A stretch of DNA of 64,000 nt. Origin: Halomonas sp. M4R1S46. GTDB lineage: Bacteria; Pseudomonadota; Gammaproteobacteria; Pseudomonadales; Halomonadaceae. Made by a program: the position numbers and the translations under genes. The notes under the pieces were generated by a model, which worked only from the letters and a program-made list of their open reading frames with translations, was not told the origin of the DNA and did no database searches. Shown here one piece after another: positions 22,399 through 30,262 of the stretch (position 1 is the stretch's first letter; every line of letters begins with the position of its first letter). The stretch covers positions 744,001 through 808,000 of the forward strand of contig NZ_CP107008.1 in NCBI RefSeq assembly GCF_025725685.1, in the 5' to 3' direction.

Positions 22399-22914
22399 TC
22401 AGGCGTCGCGACAGACCGTCTGGAGCAGCGGGTCACCGGCTGCGAGGTGGCGCAGCTCCTCGGTGCGGGGCCGGCGCGGCTCACCGGCCAGCGGTACCAG
22501 CTCCCGGGCGCTGCAGTTCAACAGGTAGGCCTGGTGCCGTACCCGGTCCGCATTGGCCATCTCGAAGCGATAGAGGATGAACTCGACCAGTCGCTGGTCG
22601 TCGGTCCGGGAGCGCACCAGGTTGTCCCGATCTACCACGGTGAAGCCCGAGGTCAGCGGCACCAGGTAGGTCCAGGGACGCCAGAAGACTGGGGTCTGCT
22701 CGGTGCTCACCACCCGGGCGGAAGCGGGAAGCTGGGCGCGCTTGTGCTCGAACCAGGCGTACTCGTGGTTGATCTGGTAGCCCAGCATGCCCAGCCCCGC
22801 ACAGACCGGGACGATCCAGCGAGGCAGGCGCTGGCGGCTGAGCATGCGCAGCAGCAGGCCGATGCCGGCGGCGCCGAGGCCGGCGAAGGCCGCCGCAATC
22901 AAGTGCCATATCAT
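22399..22914 (-). CDS. conserved hypothetical membrane-anchored protein
   Basis: I do not recognise a named family. The 171 residues start with a glycine-rich hydrophobic helix (IAAAFAGLGAAGIGLLLRML), followed by a second hydrophobic stretch (WIVPVCAGLGMLGYQINHEY). The rest is soluble and probably faces one side of the membrane (WRPWTYLVPLTSGFTVVDRD). Codon use is like the neighbours, so it is a real gene. It lies on the same strand as and between crbS and the symporter genes, and may belong to the acetate locus, but nothing in the sequence says so. Confidence 0.7.
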   Translation of the reverse strand: MIWHLIAAAFAGLGAAGIGLLLRMLSRQRLPRWIVPVCAGLGMLGYQINHEYAWFEHKRAQLPASARVVSTEQTPVFWRPWTYLVPLTSGFTVVDRDNLVRSRTDDQRLVEFILYRFEMANADRVRHQAYLLNCSARELVPLAGEPRRPRTEELRHLAAGDPLLQTVCRDA

Positions 22915-23007
22915 AGGACAGCTTCCTGACAGCAGTCGGGCTTCCCGAGGGAAGCCCGACGAAGGGTTGGGGCCGGCGCCGCGGCGGCGCCGGTTCGGGA
23001 TTATGGC

Positions 23008-24774
23008 TCAGTGGTCGACCGCCATGCCAGCACCCTTGGGATAGCGGACGCTCTCCACCAGGTCCTGGATCTCCTGCGGCGGTGCCGCGGTCGCCTTGGA
23101 GACCGAGAAGGCCACGGCGAAGTTGATGATCGCGCCCACGGCGCCGATGGACAGCGGCGAGATGCCCAGCACCCAGTTCGCCGGGATGTCTTCCAGGTTG
23201 TTGGTGCCCGGGATGAAGAGCCAGCCCTTGTAGACGAAGATGTAGACCAGGGTGAAGGCCAGCCCCGACAGCATGCCGGCGATCGCGCCCATGTTGTTCA
23301 CGCGCTTGGAGAAGATCCCCATCATCAGCGCCGGGAACAGCGAGGCCGCGGCGATGCCGAAGGCCAGGGCCACCACCTGGGCCGCGAAGCCCGGGGGATT
23401 GGCGCCGAGGTAGGTGGCGACGATGATGGCGACGGACATCGAGATCCGCGCCGCCAGCAGTTCGCCCTTCTCGGAGATGTTGGGATTGATCGAGCCCTTG
23501 ATCAGGTCATGACTGATGGCCGAGGAAATCGCCAGCAACAGCCCGGCTGCCGTCGACAGCGCCGCCGCCAGGCCCCCCGCGGCGATCAGGCCGATGACCC
23601 AGCCGGGCAGGTTGGCGATCTCCGGGTTGGCCAGCACCAGGATGTCCCGGTTGACCTCCAGCTCGTTGCCGGCCCAGCCACGCGCCTCGGCGGTCGGCGC
23701 GAACGCCTCGCTGTCGTTGTAGAGCTGGATGCGCCCGTCGTCGTTCCTGTCCTCGTACTGGATCAGCCCGGTGACCTCCCACTCGCGCACCCAGTTCGGA
23801 CGCTCGTCATACTGGATGGGCTCGGCCGTCGGGCCGTCGGGGTAGATGGTGGTCATCAGGTTCAGGCGTGCCATGGAGGCCACGGCCGGGGCGGTCAGGT
23901 ACAGCAGGGCGATGAAGACCAGGGCCCAGCCGGCGGACCAGCGTGCATCGGCGACCTTCGGCACGGTGAAGAAGCGGATGATGACGTGGGGCAGGCCGGC
24001 GGTACCGATCATCAGCGACAGGGTGAACAGCACCATGTTGAGCTTGTTGTCCACGTCCGCCGTGTACTCGTTGAAGCCGAGCTCGGTGATGACCTGGTTG
24101 AGCTTGGCCAGCAGCGGCATGCCGGAGTCACTGTGCTCCGAGAACAGCCCGAGCGGTGGCACCGGGTTGCCGGTCAGCTCCAGCGAGATGAACACGGCCG
24201 GGATGGTGTAGGCGGTGATCAGCACGCAGTATTGGGCGACCTGGGTGTAGGTGATGCCCTTCATGCCCCCCAGTACCGAGTAGAAGAACACCACGATGGC
24301 GGCGATGATCAGGCCCATGGTGGCGTCGACTTCCAGGAAGCGCGAGAAGGCCACGCCGGCGCCGGCCATCTGGCCGATGACATAGGTCACCGAGGCGACG
24401 ATCAGGCAGATCACGGCGACCAGGCGAGCGTTCTTGCTGTAGAAGCGATCACCGATGAACTCAGGCACCGTGAACTTGCCGAACTTGCGCAGGTAGGGGG
24501 CCAGCAGGGTGGCCAGCAGGACGTAGCCGCCGGTCCAGCCCATGAGGAAGGTGGAGTTGGCATAGCCGCCGGCGGCGATCAGGCCCGCCATGGAGATGAA
24601 GGACGCCGCCGACATCCAGTCGGCGCCGATGGCCATGCCGTTGGTGATGGGATGCACGCCGCCGCCGGCGACGTAGAAGTCTTTCGTCGAACCGGCCTTC
24701 GCCCAGATGGCGATGCCGATATAGAGGGCGAAGGAAGCGCCCACGAAGAGGACGTTGATCGCGAATTGACTCAT
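23008..24774 (-). CDS. sodium:solute symporter, ActP-like large subunit
   Basis: A 588-residue SSS-family transporter. Recognisable parts are MAIGADWMSAASFISMAGLI, FYSVLGGMKGITYTQVAQY and AGGLAAALSTAAGLLLAISS, all typical of the ActP/VC_2705 branch. It carries an extra hydrophilic loop of about 60 residues (around ERPNWVREWEVTGLIQYEDR). With the small partner encoded just upstream it forms the two-part acetate or carboxylate symporter type. The acs-crb context supports acetate as substrate. Both genes are probably one transcript, seven bases apart. Confidence 0.88.
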   Translation of the reverse strand: MSQFAINVLFVGASFALYIGIAIWAKAGSTKDFYVAGGGVHPITNGMAIGADWMSAASFISMAGLIAAGGYANSTFLMGWTGGYVLLATLLAPYLRKFGKFTVPEFIGDRFYSKNARLVAVICLIVASVTYVIGQMAGAGVAFSRFLEVDATMGLIIAAIVVFFYSVLGGMKGITYTQVAQYCVLITAYTIPAVFISLELTGNPVPPLGLFSEHSDSGMPLLAKLNQVITELGFNEYTADVDNKLNMVLFTLSLMIGTAGLPHVIIRFFTVPKVADARWSAGWALVFIALLYLTAPAVASMARLNLMTTIYPDGPTAEPIQYDERPNWVREWEVTGLIQYEDRNDDGRIQLYNDSEAFAPTAEARGWAGNELEVNRDILVLANPEIANLPGWVIGLIAAGGLAAALSTAAGLLLAISSAISHDLIKGSINPNISEKGELLAARISMSVAIIVATYLGANPPGFAAQVVALAFGIAAASLFPALMMGIFSKRVNNMGAIAGMLSGLAFTLVYIFVYKGWLFIPGTNNLEDIPANWVLGISPLSIGAVGAIINFAVAFSVSKATAAPPQEIQDLVESVRYPKGAGMAVDH

Positions 24775-24780
24775 GCTGGC

Positions 24781-25041
24781 TTACTCCCCAAGCCCGAACT
24801 TTTTGTCCAGCCGGTTCATCTTCCACGCGTAGAAGAAGATGATGCCGATGAAGGTCAGGATCGATCCCTGCTGCGCGAACCAGAAGCCCAGGTCGGTGCC
24901 GCCGACGGGAATGCTCGCGAGCAGCGGGCGCAGCAGGATGGCGAAGCCGTAGGACACCAGCGCCCAGACGACCAGGCAGCCGGCAATGAGGCGGAGGTTG
25001 GCCGCCCAGTAGGCTTCGGCATTGGATTTCTCATCTGCCAT
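24781..25041 (-). CDS. DUF4212 sodium/substrate symporter small subunit
   Basis: An 86-residue protein with two membrane helices (LIAGCLVVWALVSYGFAILL and GSILTFIGIIFFYAWKMNRL), the DUF4212 small-subunit type that always accompanies VC_2705-like symporters. The start at 25041 (MADEKSN) follows GGAGAGCAACACC on the minus strand; an upstream in-frame ATG would add 18 unlikely residues. Translated just before the large subunit. Confidence 0.9.
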   Translation of the reverse strand: MADEKSNAEAYWAANLRLIAGCLVVWALVSYGFAILLRPLLASIPVGGTDLGFWFAQQGSILTFIGIIFFYAWKMNRLDKKFGLGE

Positions 25042-25326
25042 GGTGTTGCTCTCCACTTGTTGTTGGGGGGGTGGGAAGTTGTCCCGAGCGTTCACATGAC
25101 TCAGCCGGGCAATCGCGCGTGGACAGCCATCAGCCAGCGGTGATCCGGGCCGGGATGCCGGAAGACGCAGCGGGCCTGGAGCAGGTTGGCAATGAGGGCA
25201 TGGTTTCCTCCCTTACCTTGTGACAGGACCTGGGTCGCTCACGCTTTGGTTGAGGTGGGGTGTCGACGTGCGATTGCCCTGCACGACTCATCGCTAATGC
25301 TGGTCAATAAAGCGGAAAAATAAATC

Positions 25327-25339
25327 CCAGACTTTGGTA
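25327..25339 (-). promoter_or_regulatory. candidate CrbR box before the symporter operon
   Basis: On the minus strand the sequence is TACCAAAGTCTGG, differing from the acs box (TACCAATGTCTAG) at two positions. It lies about 285 bases before the DUF4212 gene. A -10-like GCATTA or AGCATT lies 25-27 bases downstream. Regulator identity is inferred. Confidence 0.45.
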
Positions 25340-25499
25340 TCATGAGGAGAAAACGATTTAAAAGGTTTTTATGTATCCCTTTTAAATCATTGCATTGCGG
25401 ATGATTGTGAGGTCTTTGTTTCCGGTATCGTTTCAGTTCATAGGACGATTGTCTAGGAGCTTATCGAATTGGACTTTAGTCGAAACGCGGGTCGAATGG

Positions 25500-25598
25500 T
25501 ACCAAGGTATAACGCCTTGTCGAGATGAGATGGTAACGCCCGGGGGCCGCATAGAACCATGGTCTAGATACTTGCCCCGATCCCGACTTTGCTACCCT
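25500..25598 (+). promoter_or_regulatory. candidate CrbR boxes and promoter of the CBS/DUF294 gene
   Basis: TACCAAGGTATAA (25500-25512) and ACCATGGTCTAG (25556-25567). The second is followed after 25 bases by TACCCT (25593-25598), almost the same layout as at acs. This suggests one activator controls acs, the symporter and this gene; direct proof is absent. Confidence 0.45.
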
Positions 25599-25718
25599 GA
25601 TCCCAGTGTTCCTGCCGCGGTGTCACCTGTCGTGCAACGGCTCACCCCTCGGTGCCCCTGGCCCGCGGTCGGGAGTTTCCGGCAGACGATGCCCGTTTCC
25701 CGACACGAGGACCTCGTT

Positions 25719-27542
25719 ATGGTCGATGTCGATCTTTCCGAGCCGCCATTCACCTTTCTCGACGAGGCGGGGCGGGAGCGGGTCCGTGGCGGCATTGACC
25801 TCGCCTACTTCGATCGCGACGAGATCATCCTCGAGACCGGCCAGCCCGGCGAGTACGTCTTCCTCATCCACAAGGGCGAGGTCGCGGAACTCGACACTAC
25901 CCAGCCCGGTGCCCGGGAGCGGATCGGCCACTACACCGCCGGCGACCTCTTCGGGGCCATCAGCATCCTCAACGGCACGAGCCGCTATCGCTTCCGGGCC
26001 GAGCAGGAGAGCCTCTGCTACCTGCTGCCCAAGGCGCTGTTCCTCAAACTCTGCGACGACTACCCGGCGTTCGCCGAGTTCTTCCGCCAGACCCTGGCCC
26101 ACAAGACCCGCCTGCTGACCGAGCAGCGCGCCGCCGGCGGGGTGACCATGGCCGGCTTCATGCTCGCCAGGGTCGACGAGTGCATGCGCGAGCCGCTCTG
26201 CGTGGGCCCCCGGGCGACCATCGCCGAGGCGGTGACTACCCTGCACGACAGCCATGCCGACAGCCTGCTGGTCGAGGGCGAGCAGGGCCCGGGGATGATC
26301 ACCAAGACCGACCTGCTCAACGCCCTGGTCCTCGAGGGACTGCCCCAGGACAGCCCGGTGCAGTCGGTGGCGCACTTCGTGCTGGTCACGGTGACGCCGG
26401 ACCAGTACCTCTTCCAGGTGCTGGTACTGATGACCCGGCACCAGGTGGAGCGGGTGGTGGTCACCGAGGGCCAGGCCGCGGTGGGCGTGGTGGAACTGAC
26501 CGATGTGCTCAGCTACTTCTCCAGTCGCAGTTACGTGGTCAGCCTGCAGGTCGAGCAGGCGGACAGCCTGGCGGCGCTGTCCGCCGCCAGCCGGCGTACC
26601 CCGGAGCTGGTCCGCGCGCTGATGGCCCAGGGCGTCAAGCTGCGCTTCGCCATGGGCCTGCTGGCGGCCCTCAACGGCCGGATCGTCAACAAGGCCTGGG
26701 GCTTTCTGATCGAGGCGCGTTACCACCGCGACAGCTGCCTGATGGTGATGGGCAGCGAGGGGCGCGGCGAGCAGATCCTCAAGACCGATCAGGACAATGG
26801 CCTGATCCTCGACGATGCCCTGGACTGGCCCGACTGTGCCGAACGGATGCAGCGACTCACCGAGACCCTCATCGAGCTGGGCTATCCGCCCTGTCCGGGC
26901 AACATCATGGTCTCCAATCCCGACTGGGTGGGCACCGAGAGCCAGTGGAAGCGGCGCATCGCCCGGTGGGTGGAGCAGCGCGACGGGGACAGCCTGATGA
27001 AGCTGGCCATCGTGCTCGACGCCCATGCCGTGGCCGGCAATCCGTCGCTGCTGGAGCGCCTGCGCGAGACCCTGTTTCACCTGTGTGCCGGCGACCAGCT
27101 GCTGTTGTCCTACTTCGCGCGGCCGGCGCTGCACTTCGCCACGCCCTTGACCCTGTTCGGCTCGCTCAAGAAGCCCCAGCACGGCATCGACATCAAGAAG
27201 GGCGGGATCTTCCCCATCGTCCACGGGGTCCGCGTCATGGCCCTCGAGCGGCGCATCGCCGTGACCTCGACCCTGGACCGTCTGGACGCCCTGGTGGCGG
27301 ACGGGCGCCTGGAGGCGCGCTTCGCCGAGGACCTGGGGGAGGCTCTGTCGCTGTTCACCGAGCTGCGGCTCAAGCAGCAGCTGGCGCGGCTCGACGGGGA
27401 GGGGACGCAGGGCGACGAGCCCGACCGGGTGGTGGTGCAGGAACTGTCCTCCCTGGAGCGCGACCTGCTCCGCGAGGCGCTGCACATCGTCAAGGACTTC
27501 AAGCAGCACCTGTCGCACCACTTCCACCTCGAGTACGCGTAA
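25719..27542 (+). CDS. cyclic-nucleotide-binding, CBS and DUF294 nucleotidyltransferase-like protein
   Basis: A 607-residue cytoplasmic signalling protein. Order of domains: a cNMP-binding fold (ILETGQPGEYVFLIHKGEVA, then HYTAGDLFGAISIL), a CBS pair at about 150-270 (MREPLCVGPRATIAEAVTTL; VVVTEGQAAVGVVELTDVLS), then a DUF294 nucleotidyltransferase-like domain with MGSEGRGEQILKTDQDNGLI and the DUF294 C-terminal domain. The fold is of the GlnD-type transferase, but the reaction is unknown. The start at 25719 follows GAGG and begins the conserved MVDVD; 25689 is an alternative. It is followed by the DnaQ-fold gene 30 bases later, a pairing common beside this symporter family. Confidence 0.88.
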   Translation: MVDVDLSEPPFTFLDEAGRERVRGGIDLAYFDRDEIILETGQPGEYVFLIHKGEVAELDTTQPGARERIGHYTAGDLFGAISILNGTSRYRFRAEQESLCYLLPKALFLKLCDDYPAFAEFFRQTLAHKTRLLTEQRAAGGVTMAGFMLARVDECMREPLCVGPRATIAEAVTTLHDSHADSLLVEGEQGPGMITKTDLLNALVLEGLPQDSPVQSVAHFVLVTVTPDQYLFQVLVLMTRHQVERVVVTEGQAAVGVVELTDVLSYFSSRSYVVSLQVEQADSLAALSAASRRTPELVRALMAQGVKLRFAMGLLAALNGRIVNKAWGFLIEARYHRDSCLMVMGSEGRGEQILKTDQDNGLILDDALDWPDCAERMQRLTETLIELGYPPCPGNIMVSNPDWVGTESQWKRRIARWVEQRDGDSLMKLAIVLDAHAVAGNPSLLERLRETLFHLCAGDQLLLSYFARPALHFATPLTLFGSLKKPQHGIDIKKGGIFPIVHGVRVMALERRIAVTSTLDRLDALVADGRLEARFAEDLGEALSLFTELRLKQQLARLDGEGTQGDEPDRVVVQELSSLERDLLREALHIVKDFKQHLSHHFHLEYA

Positions 27543-27572
27543 GGCCCGGAGCAACAACACAGGAGTGCATTC

Positions 27573-28199
27573 ATGCTCAGGACATGGCGACGGGTGACCG
27601 ACCGCCGGCGACACGCCCATGGCCGCTACGGCTGGCTCTTTCATCCCTATACCGGCGACGAGCTGGTGGCCCTCGGCTGCCAGACCACCGGAACCAACGC
27701 CCGGACCGCCGAGCTGGTGGCCATCGCCGCCGTGCGCCTGCGGGGCGACCGGGTACTCACCAGCGAGTCCCTCGACCTCCGCCTGGAGCGTCCGGCCAGC
27801 CTGGATGGCGGCTCCATCCGCCTGCATGGGCTGCGGGGGATCGACCTGGACGATGGCCAGGGCATCGACGAGGTCCTGGCGCAGTTGCTGGACTTCGTCG
27901 GCAACCGGCCCCTGGTGGGCTGGCGGCTGGATTTCGAGCTGGCCCTGCTCAATCGCTACCTGCGGCCGCGCTTCGGCTTCGACCTGCCCAACGCCGGCAT
28001 CGATGTGGCGCAGGTGTACCAGCGTCGCCAGCGACACCACCATCCCCAACTCGACACCCGGCCGCGCTTCGAGGAGGTCGCCGAACGCCTCGGCGTGCCC
28101 CTGATGGGGCGCCATAGCGCCCTGGGGGTGGCGGTGACCACCGCCCTGATGCATCTGCACCTGGCCCGGGAGGGCCAGCCACCGCGGCAGACGTCCTGA
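27573..28199 (+). CDS. DnaQ/RNase T-fold protein lacking catalytic acids
   Basis: A 208-residue protein of the 3'-5' exonuclease fold. The family layout is clear: IRLHGLRGIDLDDGQGIDEV and the block RPLVGWRLDFELALLNRYLR match relatives well. But the metal-binding motif LDxETTG reads LGCQTTG here (Asp to Gly, Glu to Gln). The third motif, usually HDALNDA, reads HSALGVA, losing its last Asp. The Asp in the second motif is Glu. The frame is intact and the codon use normal, so the gene is probably expressed but may be a non-catalytic nucleic-acid binder. It is downstream of the CBS/DUF294 gene. Confidence 0.8.
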   Translation: MLRTWRRVTDRRRHAHGRYGWLFHPYTGDELVALGCQTTGTNARTAELVAIAAVRLRGDRVLTSESLDLRLERPASLDGGSIRLHGLRGIDLDDGQGIDEVLAQLLDFVGNRPLVGWRLDFELALLNRYLRPRFGFDLPNAGIDVAQVYQRRQRHHHPQLDTRPRFEEVAERLGVPLMGRHSALGVAVTTALMHLHLAREGQPPRQTS

Positions 28200-28294
28200 G
28201 GGGTCCGGCTGGCGGGCTTCGCTTCGCCAGCCTCCGGGGAGGATGGTAGGATAGGCGCCCGTCCCCCCGCAGATGCCCTGGCAGCGCCGTGACC

Positions 28295-29206
28295 ATGCAA
28301 GATGCCGTGATGTTCGACCCTCGTCCCGCCGAGGACACCACCTCCGAGCCCAGCGCCGACGGCGCCGAGCGCCGTGCCGCCAAGGCCAGGCGCGAGTTCA
28401 ACAAGCTGCAGAAGCGGCTGCGGCGCCAGGTGGGCAACGCCATCATCGACTACGACATGATCCGCGAGGGGGACAAGGTGATGGTCTGCCTGTCCGGTGG
28501 CAAGGACAGCTACACCATGCTGGAGATCCTGCGCAGCCTGCAGCGCAATGCCCCCGTCGACTTCTCCCTGGTGGCGGTGAACCTGGACCAGAAGCAGCCG
28601 GGCTTTCCCGAGCATGTCCTGCCGGCCTACCTGGACGGCATCGGGGTCGACTACCACATCCTCGAGCGCGACACCTACTCGGTGGTCAAGGAGAAGACCC
28701 CGGAAGGCAAGACGACCTGCGCGCTGTGCTCGCGGCTGCGGCGCGGCTCCCTGTACGGCTATGCCGAGGAGATCGGCGCCACCAAGATCGCCCTGGGCCA
28801 CCATCGCGAGGACATCCTCGAGACGCTGTTCCTCAACCTGTTCTTCGGCGGCAGCCTCAAGTCGATGCCACCCAAGCTGCTCTCCGACGACGGCAAGAAC
28901 ATCGTCATCCGTCCGCTGGCCTACTGCCGCGAGGCGGATATCGCCGAGTTCTCGCGCCGCATGGACTTCCCGATCATCCCCTGCAACCTCTGCGGCTCGC
29001 AGCCCAACCTGCAGCGCCAGGTGGTCAAGGAGATGCTGGCCGAGTGGGAGGCCAGGCACCCGGGGCGGCTCGAGAGCATGTTCAAGGCCGTGACCAACGT
29101 GGCGCCGTCCCAGCTGGCCGACCGTGAGCTGTTCGACTTCGCCGGCCTCGAGGACAGGCAGGCGAAGATGCAGGCCGATCGGATCGAGCTCCACAACGAG
29201 CCATAA
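28295..29206 (+). CDS. ttcA: tRNA 2-thiocytidine(32) synthetase TtcA
   Basis: Iron-sulfur, ATP-dependent thiolase that makes s2C32 in some tRNAs. About 303 residues. The PP-loop is CLSGGKDSYTMLEIL; the Cys pairs are CALCSRLRRG and IPCNLCGSQPN, as in TtcA. The ATG at 28295 is used; a GTG two codons earlier and an ATG at 28310 are possible. It is convergent with fnr, and its stop TAA runs directly into AAGCTGGAAG of an intergenic repeat module. Confidence 0.95.
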   Translation: MQDAVMFDPRPAEDTTSEPSADGAERRAAKARREFNKLQKRLRRQVGNAIIDYDMIREGDKVMVCLSGGKDSYTMLEILRSLQRNAPVDFSLVAVNLDQKQPGFPEHVLPAYLDGIGVDYHILERDTYSVVKEKTPEGKTTCALCSRLRRGSLYGYAEEIGATKIALGHHREDILETLFLNLFFGGSLKSMPPKLLSDDGKNIVIRPLAYCREADIAEFSRRMDFPIIPCNLCGSQPNLQRQVVKEMLAEWEARHPGRLESMFKAVTNVAPSQLADRELFDFAGLEDRQAKMQADRIELHNEP

Positions 29207-29254
29207 GCTGGAAGAACGCCCGCTTCGCGGGCTTAAGCTTGAAGCTGGAAGAAC
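29204..29254. repeat. AAGCTGGAAG modules and GC hairpin after ttcA
   Basis: TAAGCTGGAAGAAC (starting in the ttcA stop), then GCCCGC-TTC-GCGGGC (29218-29232), then TTAAGCTTGAAGCTGGAAGA. Same arrangement as near 13300 and 17734. The single copies are inverted with respect to the GCTTCCA array at 29301. Confidence 0.65.
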
Positions 29255-29293
29255 AACCACCCCCAGGCAGTGGCCATGGGGGTGGTTCGTTTT
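29255..29293 (+). terminator. terminator between ttcA and fnr
   Basis: Ten-pair stem AACCACCCCC (29255-29264) with GGGGGTGGTT (29278-29287), 13-base loop, then CGTTTT. It serves ttcA and, because the stem is symmetric, may work for the convergent fnr too. Confidence 0.7.
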
Positions 29294-29300
29294 ACGCTGC

Positions 29301-29414
29301 CTTCCAGCTTCCAGCTTCCAGCTTCCAGCTTCCAGCTTCCAGCTTCCAGCTTCCAGCTTCCAGCTTCCAGCTTCCAGCTTCCAGCTTCCAGCTTCCAGCT
29401 TCCAGCTTCCAGCT
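29301..29414. repeat. heptanucleotide array GCTTCCA x15
   Basis: A partial CTTCCA (29301-29306), then fifteen perfect copies of GCTTCCA (29307-29411) and a partial GCT. Same unit as at 18047 but longer. It directly follows the fnr stop (minus strand) and the hairpin CACGC-TTTC-GCGTG. Confidence 0.95.
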
Positions 29415-29428
29415 CACGCGAAAGCGTG

Positions 29429-30172
29429 CTAGCGGCAGCCTTCTTCCTCGGCCACCTCGATCAGGGCGTTCAGGTCGAGGATGTTGACCTCGCGACCGGA
29501 GGCGGCCACCAGGCCCTGCTGCTGGAAGCGGCCGAGGATGCGGCTGACGGTCTCCACGGCCAGGCCCAGGTAGTTGCCGATGTCCGCCCGGGACATGGAG
29601 AGTCGGAAGCTGTAGGGCGAGTAGCCCCGCCGGCGGAAGCGGTCGGAGAGGCTGGTGAAGAAGGTCGCCAGGCGCTGGTCGGCGGTCTTGCGCGACAGCA
29701 GGCGCATCATGCGTCGGTCGTCGCGCATCTCCTTGCTCATGCTGCGGTAGAGCTGGGCGCGCAGCTCCGGCAGCCGCTCGGAGAGGGCGTCGAGCCGGTC
29801 GAAGGGGATCTCGCAGACGGTGGTGGTCTCGAGCGCCACCACCGAGCCCGGATAGGTCTCCTCGTCGATGCCGTCGAGGCCTACCAGCTCGCTGGGCAGG
29901 TAGAAGTTGGTCAGCTGGTCGTCACCGCTGCCCTCGGTGGTGACCTGCTTGAGACTCCCGGAACGCACGGCATAGACACTGGTGAAGGGGCTGCCCTGGC
30001 GAAACAGCGATTCGCCCTTCTTCAAGGGCGCGCGGCGGCGAATGATCGCATCGAACTGGTCCATGCCCTCGAGCTCGAGGGCCAGTGGCAGACACAGCGA
30101 ACTCAGGCTGCAGGTCTGACAGCGGGTCTCTTGCAAGAGGGAGCGTCGCCTGTCGGCTGCGACATCAGGCAT
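29429..30172 (-). CDS. fnr: CRP/FNR-family oxygen-sensing regulator (Fnr/Anr)
   Basis: Oxygen-labile [4Fe-4S] transcription factor of 247 residues. The N-terminal cysteines Cys18, Cys21 and Cys27 (RCQTCSLSSLC) and Cys120 (TTTVCEIPF) match the four cluster ligands of Fnr/Anr. The HTH has the recognition motif ETVSR (LAVETVSRILGRF), predicting a TTGAT-N4-ATCAA site. Such sites occur before hemN and ccoN in this window. The start at 30172 (MPDVAAD) follows AGGAGGACAGC; an earlier in-frame start is not needed. It is the last gene of the cbb3-hemN cluster. Confidence 0.94.
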   Translation of the reverse strand: MPDVAADRRRSLLQETRCQTCSLSSLCLPLALELEGMDQFDAIIRRRAPLKKGESLFRQGSPFTSVYAVRSGSLKQVTTEGSGDDQLTNFYLPSELVGLDGIDEETYPGSVVALETTTVCEIPFDRLDALSERLPELRAQLYRSMSKEMRDDRRMMRLLSRKTADQRLATFFTSLSDRFRRRGYSPYSFRLSMSRADIGNYLGLAVETVSRILGRFQQQGLVAASGREVNILDLNALIEVAEEEGCR

Positions 30173-30262
30173 GCTGTCCTCCTTGATAGTGGCTCTGCCC
30201 GACATTATGGCGGATGAAGGCCCGCCAGGCATAGCACCCCTTCGGAGGTATGCTGCCGGCGC

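Larger units (their letters stand above)
25042..25718. other. divergent regulatory region between symporter and CBS/DUF294 operons
   Basis: 677 bases without a convincing gene. The A/T content rises sharply at 25290-25395, including a run of A and T around 25350-25390. Three to four copies of a TACCAA-type box are present (25327-25339 minus; 25500-25512 and 25555-25567 plus; a half-site TGTCTAGG at 25450-25457). An in-frame extension of the downstream gene to 25395 exists but lacks a ribosome site and family support. Confidence 0.6.

Noticed and set aside
25395..25718. Longer start of the CBS/DUF294 protein
   Set aside because: The extension crosses promoter-like boxes, has no ribosome site and no family similarity.
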